DNA of 18,642 bases, from contig SKFX01000155.1 in assembly GCA_007117775.1 (NCBI GenBank), positions 1 to 18,642 of the forward strand. The letters run 5' to 3'. Made by a program: the position numbers and the translations under genes. The DNA is from Ilumatobacteraceae bacterium. Lineage in GTDB: Bacteria; Actinomycetota; Acidimicrobiia; Acidimicrobiales; Ilumatobacteraceae. The notes under the pieces were generated by a model that did not search any database, was not told the DNA's origin, and was given only the letters and a program-made list of their open reading frames with translations. Below, one piece after another: positions 1-5,440 of this stretch; within the stretch, counting starts at the first letter, position 1; the number at the start of each line of letters is the position of its first letter.

Positions 1-599
1 ACCGCGATCCGCCCCCCATACTCAGCCGTGCGGTGGTCGATGCCATGTTGTGCCGACGTCGCCATGATCTGAAGCCCGGCGGCTGCCACTGCGGAGAGGT
101 CGGCCTCGACGACCGGCACCGCAAAGAGCGCTCCCGCTGAGGCTCGCACCGCTTTGGGTCCGAAGGCATCGGTGGTCCCAGGGGTGGTGACGACCGCATC
201 GGCGCCGGCCGCGACCGCAGAACGCAACATCGTGCCGATATTTCCCGGATCGGTGATCCGGTCGGCGACGAGCACGAGTGCTGCGGAGTCGAGCACCTGT
301 AGCGATACCTCGGGGCGCACCACGATCGCGATCTGCCCCTGCGGATGTTCGGTATCGGCGATGCGTTCGAGGACACCTGATCCGAGTTCGAGGATCTCAG
401 TATCGCCGCGATCGCAGATCGCATCGACACCGGGCATGACGAATTCCGTCTCGATCTGCCAGCCAGCCGACAAAGCCTCGGTGATCAGGATCGACCCTTC
501 GACGACGAAGCGACCCTGTTCCCGACGCGAACTACGACGCCCGATGAGGCGTCGCAGCTCTTGAACTCTCGGTGACTTGAAGCCAAGCGGTTCGCTCAG
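1..599 (-). CDS. SpoU/TrmH-family RNA 2'-O-methyltransferase (partial, C-terminus beyond left edge)
   Basis: This reading frame is open from the rplT stop to the window edge and encodes an S-adenosylmethionine-dependent RNA ribose methyltransferase. The N-terminal part (about residues 10-95) looks like the substrate-binding domain, with an RFVVEG motif near residue 30 and HPQGQIAIV near 85. The SPOUT catalytic domain follows, with DPGNIGTMLRSA at 117-128, which carries the family's conserved Asn and Arg, and then FGPKAVRASAGALF. The final SAM-knot motif is beyond the edge. The frame has no ATG, GTG or TTG at its beginning. The best start is CTG at 599, which overlaps the rplT stop as CTGA, lies four bases after GGGAGG, and gives an N-terminus (SEPLGFKSPRVQELR) of the expected kind. 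The gene is translationally coupled to rplT, as SpoU genes often are near rplT in bacteria. Which RNA it modifies cannot be told. The family is sure; the start codon is not. Confidence 0.85.
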   Translation of the reverse strand, partial: MSEPLGFKSPRVQELRRLIGRRSSRREQGRFVVEGSILITEALSAGWQIETEFVMPGVDAICDRGDTEILELGSGVLERIADTEHPQGQIAIVVRPEVSLQVLDSAALVLVADRITDPGNIGTMLRSAVAAGADAVVTTPGTTDAFGPKAVRASAGALFAVPVVEADLSAVAAAGLQIMATSAQHGIDHRTAEYGGRIA

Positions 600-949
600 A
601 GAGCCTCCCGCGCCCGCTGCACCAGGGCCGCGAACGTCGCCGGATCACTGACGGCGAGATCGGCGAGGACCTTGCGGTCAACCTCGATCTCAGCTGCATG
701 CAGGCCAGCCACGAAACGGCTGTAGGACATATCGTTCTGGCGGCAGGCCGCATTGATGCGCTGGATCCAGAGCCGACGGAACTCACCCTTGCGCGCTCGA
801 CGGTCGCGGAACGCATACTGACCGCTGCGCATGACCTGTTCGTTGGCGGCGCGGAACGAGCGGCTCTTGTTGCCGTAGTAGCCCTTTGCCTTGTTCAGTA
901 CCTTCTTGTGCCGCTTACGTGCGGCCACACCGCGCTTGACGCGTGCCAT
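596..949 (-). CDS. rplT: 50S ribosomal protein L20
   Basis: Ribosomal protein L20 binds 23S rRNA early in assembly of the large subunit. The 117-residue product has the normal family length and the typical start MARVKRGVAARKRHKK, followed by AKGYYGNKSRSFRAANEQ and the conserved RDRRARKGEFRRLWIQRINAA segment. The basic N-terminal arm is the part that threads into rRNA. The ATG at 949 is preceded by AAGGAG seven bases upstream, so the start is clear. The gene is third in infC-rpmI-rplT, the standard bacterial order, 62 bases after rpmI. Its last codons carry the ribosome site for the following SpoU-type methyltransferase. In some bacteria L20 represses this operon by binding the leader; I see no recognisable L20-binding mimic here. 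Confidence 0.98.
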   Translation of the reverse strand: MARVKRGVAARKRHKKVLNKAKGYYGNKSRSFRAANEQVMRSGQYAFRDRRARKGEFRRLWIQRINAACRQNDMSYSRFVAGLHAAEIEVDRKVLADLAVSDPATFAALVQRAREAL

Positions 950-988
950 GGTGTCTCCTTCGTGATCTCATCGAATTCGGTGTCCTGC

Positions 989-1001
989 GGGATGTGATCC
1001 C
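989..1001 (-). other. Small hairpin between rpmI and rplT
   Basis: GGGAT-GTG-ATCCC is a perfect five-base-pair stem with a three-base loop, in the 62-base gap between the rpmI stop and the rplT start. No run of T follows it, so it is not a classical terminator. It may only protect or space the message. Chance occurrence is quite possible for a stem this short. Confidence 0.25.
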
Positions 1002-1011
1002 ACGGCGTCGC

Positions 1012-1209
1012 TCAGCGCTCAGCCAGAAGTCGCTTGACGCTCTTCTCATCACCGGGATCGACATCGCGATCGCCGGCGAGGCGACGGGTTCGGCGTGACG
1101 ACTTCTTCTCGAAGAGGTGCTGTCGCATCGCCTGCTGGCGACGCAGACGTCCGCTACCGGTCTTCTTGAAGCGCTTCGCTGCTGTCTTGCTGGTCTTCAT
1201 CTTCGGCAT
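1012..1209 (-). CDS. rpmI: 50S ribosomal protein L35
   Basis: Ribosomal protein L35 is a small, very basic component of the large subunit. The 65-residue product begins MPKMKTSKTAAKRFKKTGSG, the family signature, and continues with basic stretches RLRRQQAMRQHLF and KKSSRRTRRL, ending SVKRLLAER. Length is normal (about 64-66). The ATG at 1209 has a near-perfect ribosome site, AAGGAGG, five bases upstream. That site and the first 56 bases of the gene lie inside the infC reading frame, in another frame, so translation of rpmI is probably coupled to that of infC. Confidence 0.98.
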   Translation of the reverse strand: MPKMKTSKTAAKRFKKTGSGRLRRQQAMRQHLFEKKSSRRTRRLAGDRDVDPGDEKSVKRLLAER

Positions 1210-1795
1210 TTGATCCTCCTTGTGGATCGGCCTCGTCCTGCTGCTCAGCCGCCTTGCGAATGGCGTCTTGAGCCTTCTTGTCCGGTGCGAGCACCATCGA
1301 CATACTTCGCCCCTCGAGTCGGGCCTGGTTCTCGACCCGAGCGATCGGGCCGACCGCCTCGATCACCCCGTCGAGAATTCGACTCCCGAGTTCGGGATGA
1401 GCCATCTCGCGCCCCCTGAACTGCAGGGTCACCTTCACCTTGTGGCCTTCGTTGATGAACCCGATCAGGTGGCGAACCTTGGTGTCAAAGTCTCCCTTGC
1501 CGATCTTTGGCCGGAACTTGACCTCCTTGACCGACACATTGGTCGACTTGCGGCGGGCGTCCTTGGCCTTCTGGGCCTCTTCGTACCGAAACTTGCCGTA
1601 ATCCATGATCCGACAGACCGGCGGATTGGCCATCGGGGCCACTTCGACGAGATCGAGGTCGAGACCCTTGGCCATTCGCAGGGCTTCGGGCACCGCCTTG
1701 ATACCGAGCTGGTCGCCGTCCGGTCCGATCAGACGCACCTCACGGGCACGGATCCGATCGTTGATCCGGTGTTGATCGCTCCTCGGCGGGGCTAT
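1154..1795 (-). CDS. infC: Translation initiation factor IF-3 (probable ATA start)
   Basis: IF-3 binds the 30S subunit, prevents premature subunit joining and checks start-codon/initiator-tRNA pairing. The N-terminal domain shows RINDRIRAREVRLI (residues 10-23) and the C-terminal domain shows VKEVKFRPKIGKGDFDTKV and KVTLQFRGREMAHPELG. The first ordinary start codon in frame is a GTG at 1738, but it would remove the conserved RINDRIR helix, so it must be too late. Between it and an in-frame TGA at 1802-1804, the only credible start is ATA at 1795, nine bases after AGGAG; ATC at the RIND isoleucine would again cut the domain. The product is then 213 residues, ending in a Gln/Asp/Glu-rich tail of about 30 residues that overlaps rpmI by 56 bases. 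Non-canonical infC starts, such as AUU in E. coli, let IF-3 repress its own synthesis, and the same is likely here. Gene identity is certain; the start is inferred. Confidence 0.95.
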   Translation of the reverse strand: MAPPRSDQHRINDRIRAREVRLIGPDGDQLGIKAVPEALRMAKGLDLDLVEVAPMANPPVCRIMDYGKFRYEEAQKAKDARRKSTNVSVKEVKFRPKIGKGDFDTKVRHLIGFINEGHKVKVTLQFRGREMAHPELGSRILDGVIEAVGPIARVENQARLEGRSMSMVLAPDKKAQDAIRKAAEQQDEADPQGGSNAEDEDQQDSSEALQEDR

Positions 1796-1801
1796 GACTG
1801 A

Positions 1802-1816
1802 TCACTCCTGCGCAAT
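1802..1816 (-). other. Micro-reading frame ATT GCG CAG GAG TGA ahead of infC
   Basis: Five bases after the strongest ribosome site of the leader (AGGAGG) there is ATT, then three codons and TGA, all in the same frame as infC and seven codons before its ATA. Its second half contains the AGGAG that would serve the ATA. Either this is a short regulatory frame that delivers ribosomes to infC, or the TGA is a sequence error and infC really starts at this ATT. There is no proof that it is translated. Confidence 0.3.
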
Positions 1817-1825
1817 GGATTCCTC

Positions 1826-1858
1826 CTCGTCGGGTCGTATGCACACGAAGCCGACGAG
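1826..1858 (-). promoter_or_regulatory. Hairpin in the infC leader next to the ribosome site
   Basis: On the minus strand CTCGTCGG pairs perfectly with CCGACGAG, eight base pairs. The intervening bases hold a second small stem, TCGT with ACGA. The 3' arm runs directly into GAGGAGG, the ribosome site before the ATT codon. The hairpin could therefore affect access of ribosomes to the infC start, or form part of an attenuator. No T-run follows, so it is not a simple intrinsic terminator. Confidence 0.4.
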
Positions 1859-1927
1859 CGCCATCACACGATGACCGTCCCATTCGACCCAGACGCACCA
1901 CCACCATGGTCTCCCACGATGACCGCC

Positions 1928-1965
1928 GGGGTGAACCGACGGAGGGTGGCTGGGTGGAGGCTGAG
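1928..1965 (-). promoter_or_regulatory. C-rich, G-poor stretch in the infC leader (possible Rho-loading site)
   Basis: Read on the minus strand, these 38 bases contain 22 C and 5 G by hand count, in an otherwise balanced GC-rich sequence. Such C-over-G bubbles are typical of Rho utilisation sites. The stretch lies within the long region upstream of infC, so it could serve leader attenuation. The plus-strand ORF that crosses here begins later, at 2005. The functional reading is inference. Confidence 0.25.
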
Positions 1966-1991
1966 CCCCACTTCGCATCAATTGTCGGCTG

Positions 1992-1997
1992 TAGGCT
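1992..1997 (+). promoter_or_regulatory. Putative -10 element for a leaderless DUF1844-like transcript
   Basis: TAGGCT fits the actinobacterial -10 pattern TAnnnT and ends seven bases before the GTG at 2005, so transcription would begin at or next to the start codon. No good -35 element is visible. On the other strand the overlapping TAGCCT could act as a -10 for the divergent infC operon, giving a leader of about 190 bases; that part is weaker. Confidence 0.35.
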
Positions 1998-2004
1998 AGC
2001 GGAG

Positions 2005-2370
2005 GTGAGCGAGCAAACCTCAGACGCCCCGACCAGCGCTCCGGCTGACCCCGACGAGACAGAGCCACAGTCCGTCGACCCGAACGAGGTCGAGGCCGCT
2101 CAGCGCTATCTCGACGACGCTCGATCGCGCCTCGCCGAGACCTCAGCTGAGGTGATCGTCACGAATCATGTGATGGGCCTCTATGAACTCGCCGCAATCC
2201 ACCTCTCGAGCCAACCGCCCGATCTGCATTCGGCCAGCTTGGCCATCGACGCCGTCGCCGCGCTCGTTGACACGCTCGGTGAACGACTCGGCGAGGAGCA
2301 TCAGACCCTGCGAGATGCACTGGCGAACATCCAGATGGTCTTCGTCCAGATCACCCAGACCTCGGCCTGA
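2005..2370 (+). CDS. Small DUF1844-like protein
   Basis: A 121-residue soluble acidic protein of unknown function. The first 35 residues are low-complexity and acidic (Asp, Glu, Pro, Thr rich), then comes a helical domain with VTNHVMGLYELAAIHLSS, SLAIDAVAALVDTLGERLG and LRDALANIQMVFVQ. This arrangement (MGL-ELAAIHLS, AIDA, then a final helix) resembles DUF1844-family proteins, which I recall next to infC in actinobacteria; I cannot confirm this by search. The frame is open further upstream to 1906, but the GTG at 2005 is preferred because a -10-like TAGGCT lies seven bases before it and GGAGG directly abuts it, too close for a ribosome site, which suggests a leaderless message. It is divergent from infC and its last 20 bases overlap the end of the convergent cold-shock-like gene. 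Confidence 0.75.
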   Translation: MSEQTSDAPTSAPADPDETEPQSVDPNEVEAAQRYLDDARSRLAETSAEVIVTNHVMGLYELAAIHLSSQPPDLHSASLAIDAVAALVDTLGERLGEEHQTLRDALANIQMVFVQITQTSA

Positions 2371-2566
2371 TCTCCGACGCCTCCACCTGACCGAACTTGC
2401 GCAGCGCTCGAAACTGCACCGCTGCGCCGACTTCGATCTCACGGGTCCCATCGGCGATCTCCACACAGTGAAACTCGAGCGCTCGCCCTTTGACCTCGAC
2501 GCGACCGAGCCCGCTGGCGGGATCGAATGAGACAACGACTCCGTCGATGAGTTGGTCAGTGGTCAT
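2351..2566 (-). CDS. Divergent cold-shock-domain-like small protein
   Basis: A 71-residue protein whose spacing follows the five-strand cold-shock fold: GVVVSFDPASGLGRVEV at residues 9-25, then LEFHCVEI, then a loop, then IEVGAAVQFRALRKFGQVEASEI. In CspA-type proteins the first two blocks carry RNP1 (GFGFI) and RNP2 (VFVHF), whose aromatic side chains stack on nucleic acid. Here they read GLGRV and LEFHC, so most of those aromatics are gone. Single-stranded nucleic acid binding is therefore doubtful, although the fold is likely kept. ATG at 2566 follows GAGG by a few bases and lies 19 bases after the hisG stop, so it is the last gene of def-fmt-rsmB-hisG. A GTG 75 bases earlier would overlap hisG and lacks support. 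Specific role unknown. Confidence 0.75.
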   Translation of the reverse strand: MTTDQLIDGVVVSFDPASGLGRVEVKGRALEFHCVEIADGTREIEVGAAVQFRALRKFGQVEASEIRPRSG

Positions 2567-2585
2567 GGTCGCCTCGACGAGTCGA

Positions 2586-3458
2586 TCAATGCACGATCTT
2601 GGAGATCGGCAATTCGAGCAGATCGGTGGCTCCAACGTCACTCAGTGCTGGAATCACCCGATTGATGGTGCTCTTCTCCACCACGCTCTCGACGGCATAG
2701 CCCCCGTTGGCAAGCTGTGACACCGTCGGCGATTTGGCCGATGGCAGCACCTCGAGCACCGATTCCAGTCGCTCAGCGGCCACATTCAGCTTCAACAGCA
2801 CCTTGCCGCGCGCCTCGAGCACTCCGTTGAGCAGGATCATCAACTGATCCATCGCATGGCGCTTGGCCGGATCCGCCGCACTCTGCGGGTTGGCCACGAC
2901 CTCGGTCCAACTGGTCAGGATGGTCGCAATGACCCGAAGTCCCGCAGCGCGCAGGGCTCGGCCGGTCTCGGTGATATCGACCACACAATCGGCGATATCG
3001 GGGATCTTTGCCTCGCTGGCACCGTAGGACAGCCGCACGTCGGCTTCGACTCCGTGGTCCGCGAAGAACCGCTGCGTCATCGCCGGATACTCAGATGAGA
3101 CCCGGACCCCCTGGGGAAGATCCTCGATCCCCTGGGCAGGCGAATCACCTGCAACCGCGGCGACCACCCGCACCGGTTGAGCGGTGGCCTTGGAGTAGTG
3201 CAGTTCGCCCAAGCTGACCACATCGCTTTGGGTCTCCTCGATCCAGTCACGACCGGTGATCCCGAGATCGAACAGACCCTCGGCCACGTACACCGGGATC
3301 TCCTGTGGCCGCAGGATGCGAACCTCAGCGACGCGGTCATCATCGATGGTGGCTTTGTAGTCGACCGACGAGGAACGCTTGACCGTCAGATCAGCGGCCG
3401 CGAACAGCTCGAGCGTCGCCTTCTCAAGCGAACCTTTGGGGAGAACGATCTGGAGCAT
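2586..3458 (-). CDS. hisG: ATP phosphoribosyltransferase (long form)
   Basis: HisG condenses ATP with PRPP, the first and feedback-controlled step of histidine synthesis. The start MLQIVLPKGSLEKATLELF matches the family, followed by LRPQEIPVYVAEGLFDLGITGRDWI and the PRPP-site region CVVDITETGRALRAAGL. Residues from about 215 (LLKLNVAAERLESVLEVLPSAKSPTVSQL) form the regulatory C-terminal domain of the long, hexameric, histidine-inhibited enzyme, so no HisZ partner is needed. Length is 290 residues. I start at the fourth codon of the open frame (ATG at 3458) by family alignment; GTG at 3467 and ATG at 3461 are alternatives, and none has a clear ribosome site. It lies 27 bases after rsmB, apart from any other his gene in the window. 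Confidence 0.96.
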   Translation of the reverse strand: MLQIVLPKGSLEKATLELFAAADLTVKRSSSVDYKATIDDDRVAEVRILRPQEIPVYVAEGLFDLGITGRDWIEETQSDVVSLGELHYSKATAQPVRVVAAVAGDSPAQGIEDLPQGVRVSSEYPAMTQRFFADHGVEADVRLSYGASEAKIPDIADCVVDITETGRALRAAGLRVIATILTSWTEVVANPQSAADPAKRHAMDQLMILLNGVLEARGKVLLKLNVAAERLESVLEVLPSAKSPTVSQLANGGYAVESVVEKSTINRVIPALSDVGATDLLELPISKIVH

Positions 3459-3494
3459 CATCGCCACGATACCGACGCACCGGGCGACTCGCGA

Positions 3495-4634
3495 TCAGCG
3501 GTCGCGTCGGCGATACCGAAGCATCGTCATTCCATCGGTACCGGTGAGATGCGGCAGCAGCATCCAACCGGGACCGCGTGAGCGCCACGATTCCCCCGGG
3601 GACTCAGCGTCCACCTCGAAGCCTTCCGGTATCGGATGCTCGATGGACTCAGCCGCGATGAGGGTGCATACGCTGTAGATCAGGCGGCCACCGGGCCGCA
3701 CCAGATCGGCAGCGGCGGTGAGCATCGAGCCCTGGAGTTCGACGAGGCCGACGATGGCATCGGGTGTCATCCGCCAGCGGGCATCAGCGCGCCGGCGCAG
3801 CACCCCCAGACCGCTACACGGGGCGTCGACCAGCACCGCATCGAAGGCTCGCCGCCGCAGCGGCGGGGTTCGAGCGTCAGCATTCACCACCACAACTCGC
3901 GACGGATCCTCGAGCACCCGATCAGCGTTCGCCGAAACCAGACCGGCACGGGATCGATGCAGCTCCACCGCCACCACATGGGCACCGGTTCGTGCGAGTG
4001 CAGTGGTCTTGCCGCCCGGTGCGGCACACAGGTCGGCGATCAGCTCACCCGATCGAGCCTCAACGGATCCTGCCACCATCTGAGATGCGAGATCTTGGAC
4101 GTAACCGTCGGATCTCACCGTCGCCGAAGGCGCTGTGTTCATCGCCTCGAGGGTTGCCAGAGCATCGGCCTCACCGAGTTCGTCACTGAGACGCTCCACG
4201 ATCCAGTCCGGATAGCTGAGCTCGGTGGCTCGATCCGGCCACCGCATCGGTTCAGCCGCGATGCGGCGCAGGACAGCATTGACGAATCCCCTGACCCGGC
4301 GTGGGGCGAGCGATACGGTCTCATGGACCGCCGCATGCGCCGGGATCCGAGTCATGGCGATCTGATAGGCGCCGAGTCGCAGGAGCGTGCGGGTTGTGGC
4401 ATCGGGTGGATCCACGACGAAACGGTCGATCAGTGCATCGAGGGCACGTCGCATCCGAGTGGTTCCAGCGACGAGTTCGGTGACGAGGCGTCGATCCATC
4501 TCGCTGAGACGACTGGTCTCGAGAGCGCCGGGAAGCACGAGGTGCACATAGGCTCCGGAGTGCTCGATGCGTTGTAGCACCGAGAGGGCGACGGCGCGTG
4601 CCGAGCTGGCCGGATTCGACGATGGGCCGCTCAC
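3495..4634 (-). CDS. rsmB: 16S rRNA (cytosine-967-C5)-methyltransferase RsmB-like
   Basis: RsmB/Sun methylates C5 of a cytosine in 16S rRNA using SAM. The N-terminal NusB-like RNA-binding domain spans about residues 8-130 (DRRLVTELVAG, RTLLRLGAYQI, FVNAVLRRIA). The methyltransferase domain has motif I DLCAAPGGKTT (about 201-211), motif IV DAPCSGLG with Cys273, and motif VI YSVCTL with the catalytic Cys323. The linker is short: APSATVRS runs straight into DGYVQDLASQ, so roughly 50-60 residues usually found between the RVN motif and VQD are missing. This explains the 379-residue length against 430 or more in most members. GTG at 4634 overlaps the fmt stop as GTGA and is preferred; GTG at 4643 is possible. 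It is the third gene of def-fmt-rsmB-hisG. Confidence 0.93.
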   Translation of the reverse strand: MSGPSSNPASSARAVALSVLQRIEHSGAYVHLVLPGALETSRLSEMDRRLVTELVAGTTRMRRALDALIDRFVVDPPDATTRTLLRLGAYQIAMTRIPAHAAVHETVSLAPRRVRGFVNAVLRRIAAEPMRWPDRATELSYPDWIVERLSDELGEADALATLEAMNTAPSATVRSDGYVQDLASQMVAGSVEARSGELIADLCAAPGGKTTALARTGAHVVAVELHRSRAGLVSANADRVLEDPSRVVVVNADARTPPLRRRAFDAVLVDAPCSGLGVLRRRADARWRMTPDAIVGLVELQGSMLTAAADLVRPGGRLIYSVCTLIAAESIEHPIPEGFEVDAESPGESWRSRGPGWMLLPHLTGTDGMTMLRYRRRDR

Positions 4635-5440
4635 TCGAACCACGTATCGTCCGCGGCGCGCACCCCTCGTTTCCAGGCGCCATAGTCCATCGGCCCTCGG
4701 CCCTCGGGCTGGACGCGGCCGATACGCAGTGAATCGTCGACCAGATCAGCGCTCAGAATCTTGATCCGACGGCCCTCGAATGTGGTCCACGCATTCCCGA
4801 CCCGGATCTGACGATGGATCTCGAGGGGTTCACGACCCCAATCGATTCGCAGATCCTCGGGTGTGATCTTGGCGGCATAGGTGATCTCACCGGTCTGCGC
4901 GGTCGGTTCGCCCAGACCGTGCTCCAACGCATCGAGGAGCAGATCGATCCCGACCGAACAGAGCTGCAGGCGTAGCTGGTTGGCGGTGACCGTCGAGTCG
5001 ATCGACACCGTCTGCGACCGATACACCGGGCCGGCGTCCAACTCCTCGACGACCCCCATCACACAGACTCCCGTCTGTGAGTCTCCGGCCAGCAACGCGC
5101 GCTCCACCGGAGCAGCGCCGCGCCACCGGGGCAGGAGCGAGAAGTGCAGATTCACCATCGGCACTGCGGCGAGCACCGACGCTTTGATCATCTGTCCGAA
5201 CGCGACGACCACTCCGAGTTCGACCTCGTCGGCCAATTCGGTCAGCGCGCCCGAATCGTGGATGACGTCGATCCCCAACTCGACGGCAGCACCCTTCACC
5301 GGTGTCGGTACCAGCTGCGCACCCCGCCCCCGTCGACGGTCGGGCTGGGTGACCACGACGATGACCTCGTGGCCGGCTTCAACGATGGCTCGCAGTGGAG
5401 CAACCGCAACATCGGGCGAGCCGAGAAAGGCCAGCTTCAC
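4631..5440 (-). CDS. fmt: Methionyl-tRNA formyltransferase (compact)
   Basis: Fmt transfers a formyl group from 10-formyl-tetrahydrofolate to methionyl initiator tRNA. The Rossmann domain begins KLAFLGSPDVAVAPL and holds the catalytic triad equivalents Asn97 and His99 in NLHFSLLPRWRGAAPVERAL and Asp135 in ELDAGPVY. AAKITPEDLRIDW leads into the C-terminal domain. At 269 residues it is about 40 shorter than usual: the C-terminal barrel goes from KILSADLVDD directly to SLRIGRVQPEGRGPM, without the usual Gly-rich strands between. The GTG start at 5440 overlaps the def stop as GTGA, so the two enzymes that add and remove the N-terminal formyl group are translationally coupled. Confidence 0.95.
   Translation of the reverse strand: MKLAFLGSPDVAVAPLRAIVEAGHEVIVVVTQPDRRRGRGAQLVPTPVKGAAVELGIDVIHDSGALTELADEVELGVVVAFGQMIKASVLAAVPMVNLHFSLLPRWRGAAPVERALLAGDSQTGVCVMGVVEELDAGPVYRSQTVSIDSTVTANQLRLQLCSVGIDLLLDALEHGLGEPTAQTGEITYAAKITPEDLRIDWGREPLEIHRQIRVGNAWTTFEGRRIKILSADLVDDSLRIGRVQPEGRGPMDYGAWKRGVRAADDTWFE

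Noticed and set aside
1906..2004. A 33-codon upstream extension of the DUF1844-like gene
   Set aside because: The extension is Trp/His/Gly-rich without family likeness, and a -10-like element stands right before the GTG at 2005.
1802..2068. An 88-codon minus-strand frame ending just before infC
   Set aside because: It starts inside the divergent DUF1844-like gene and has no family match or ribosome site. Only its last codons, the ATT micro-frame, are of interest.
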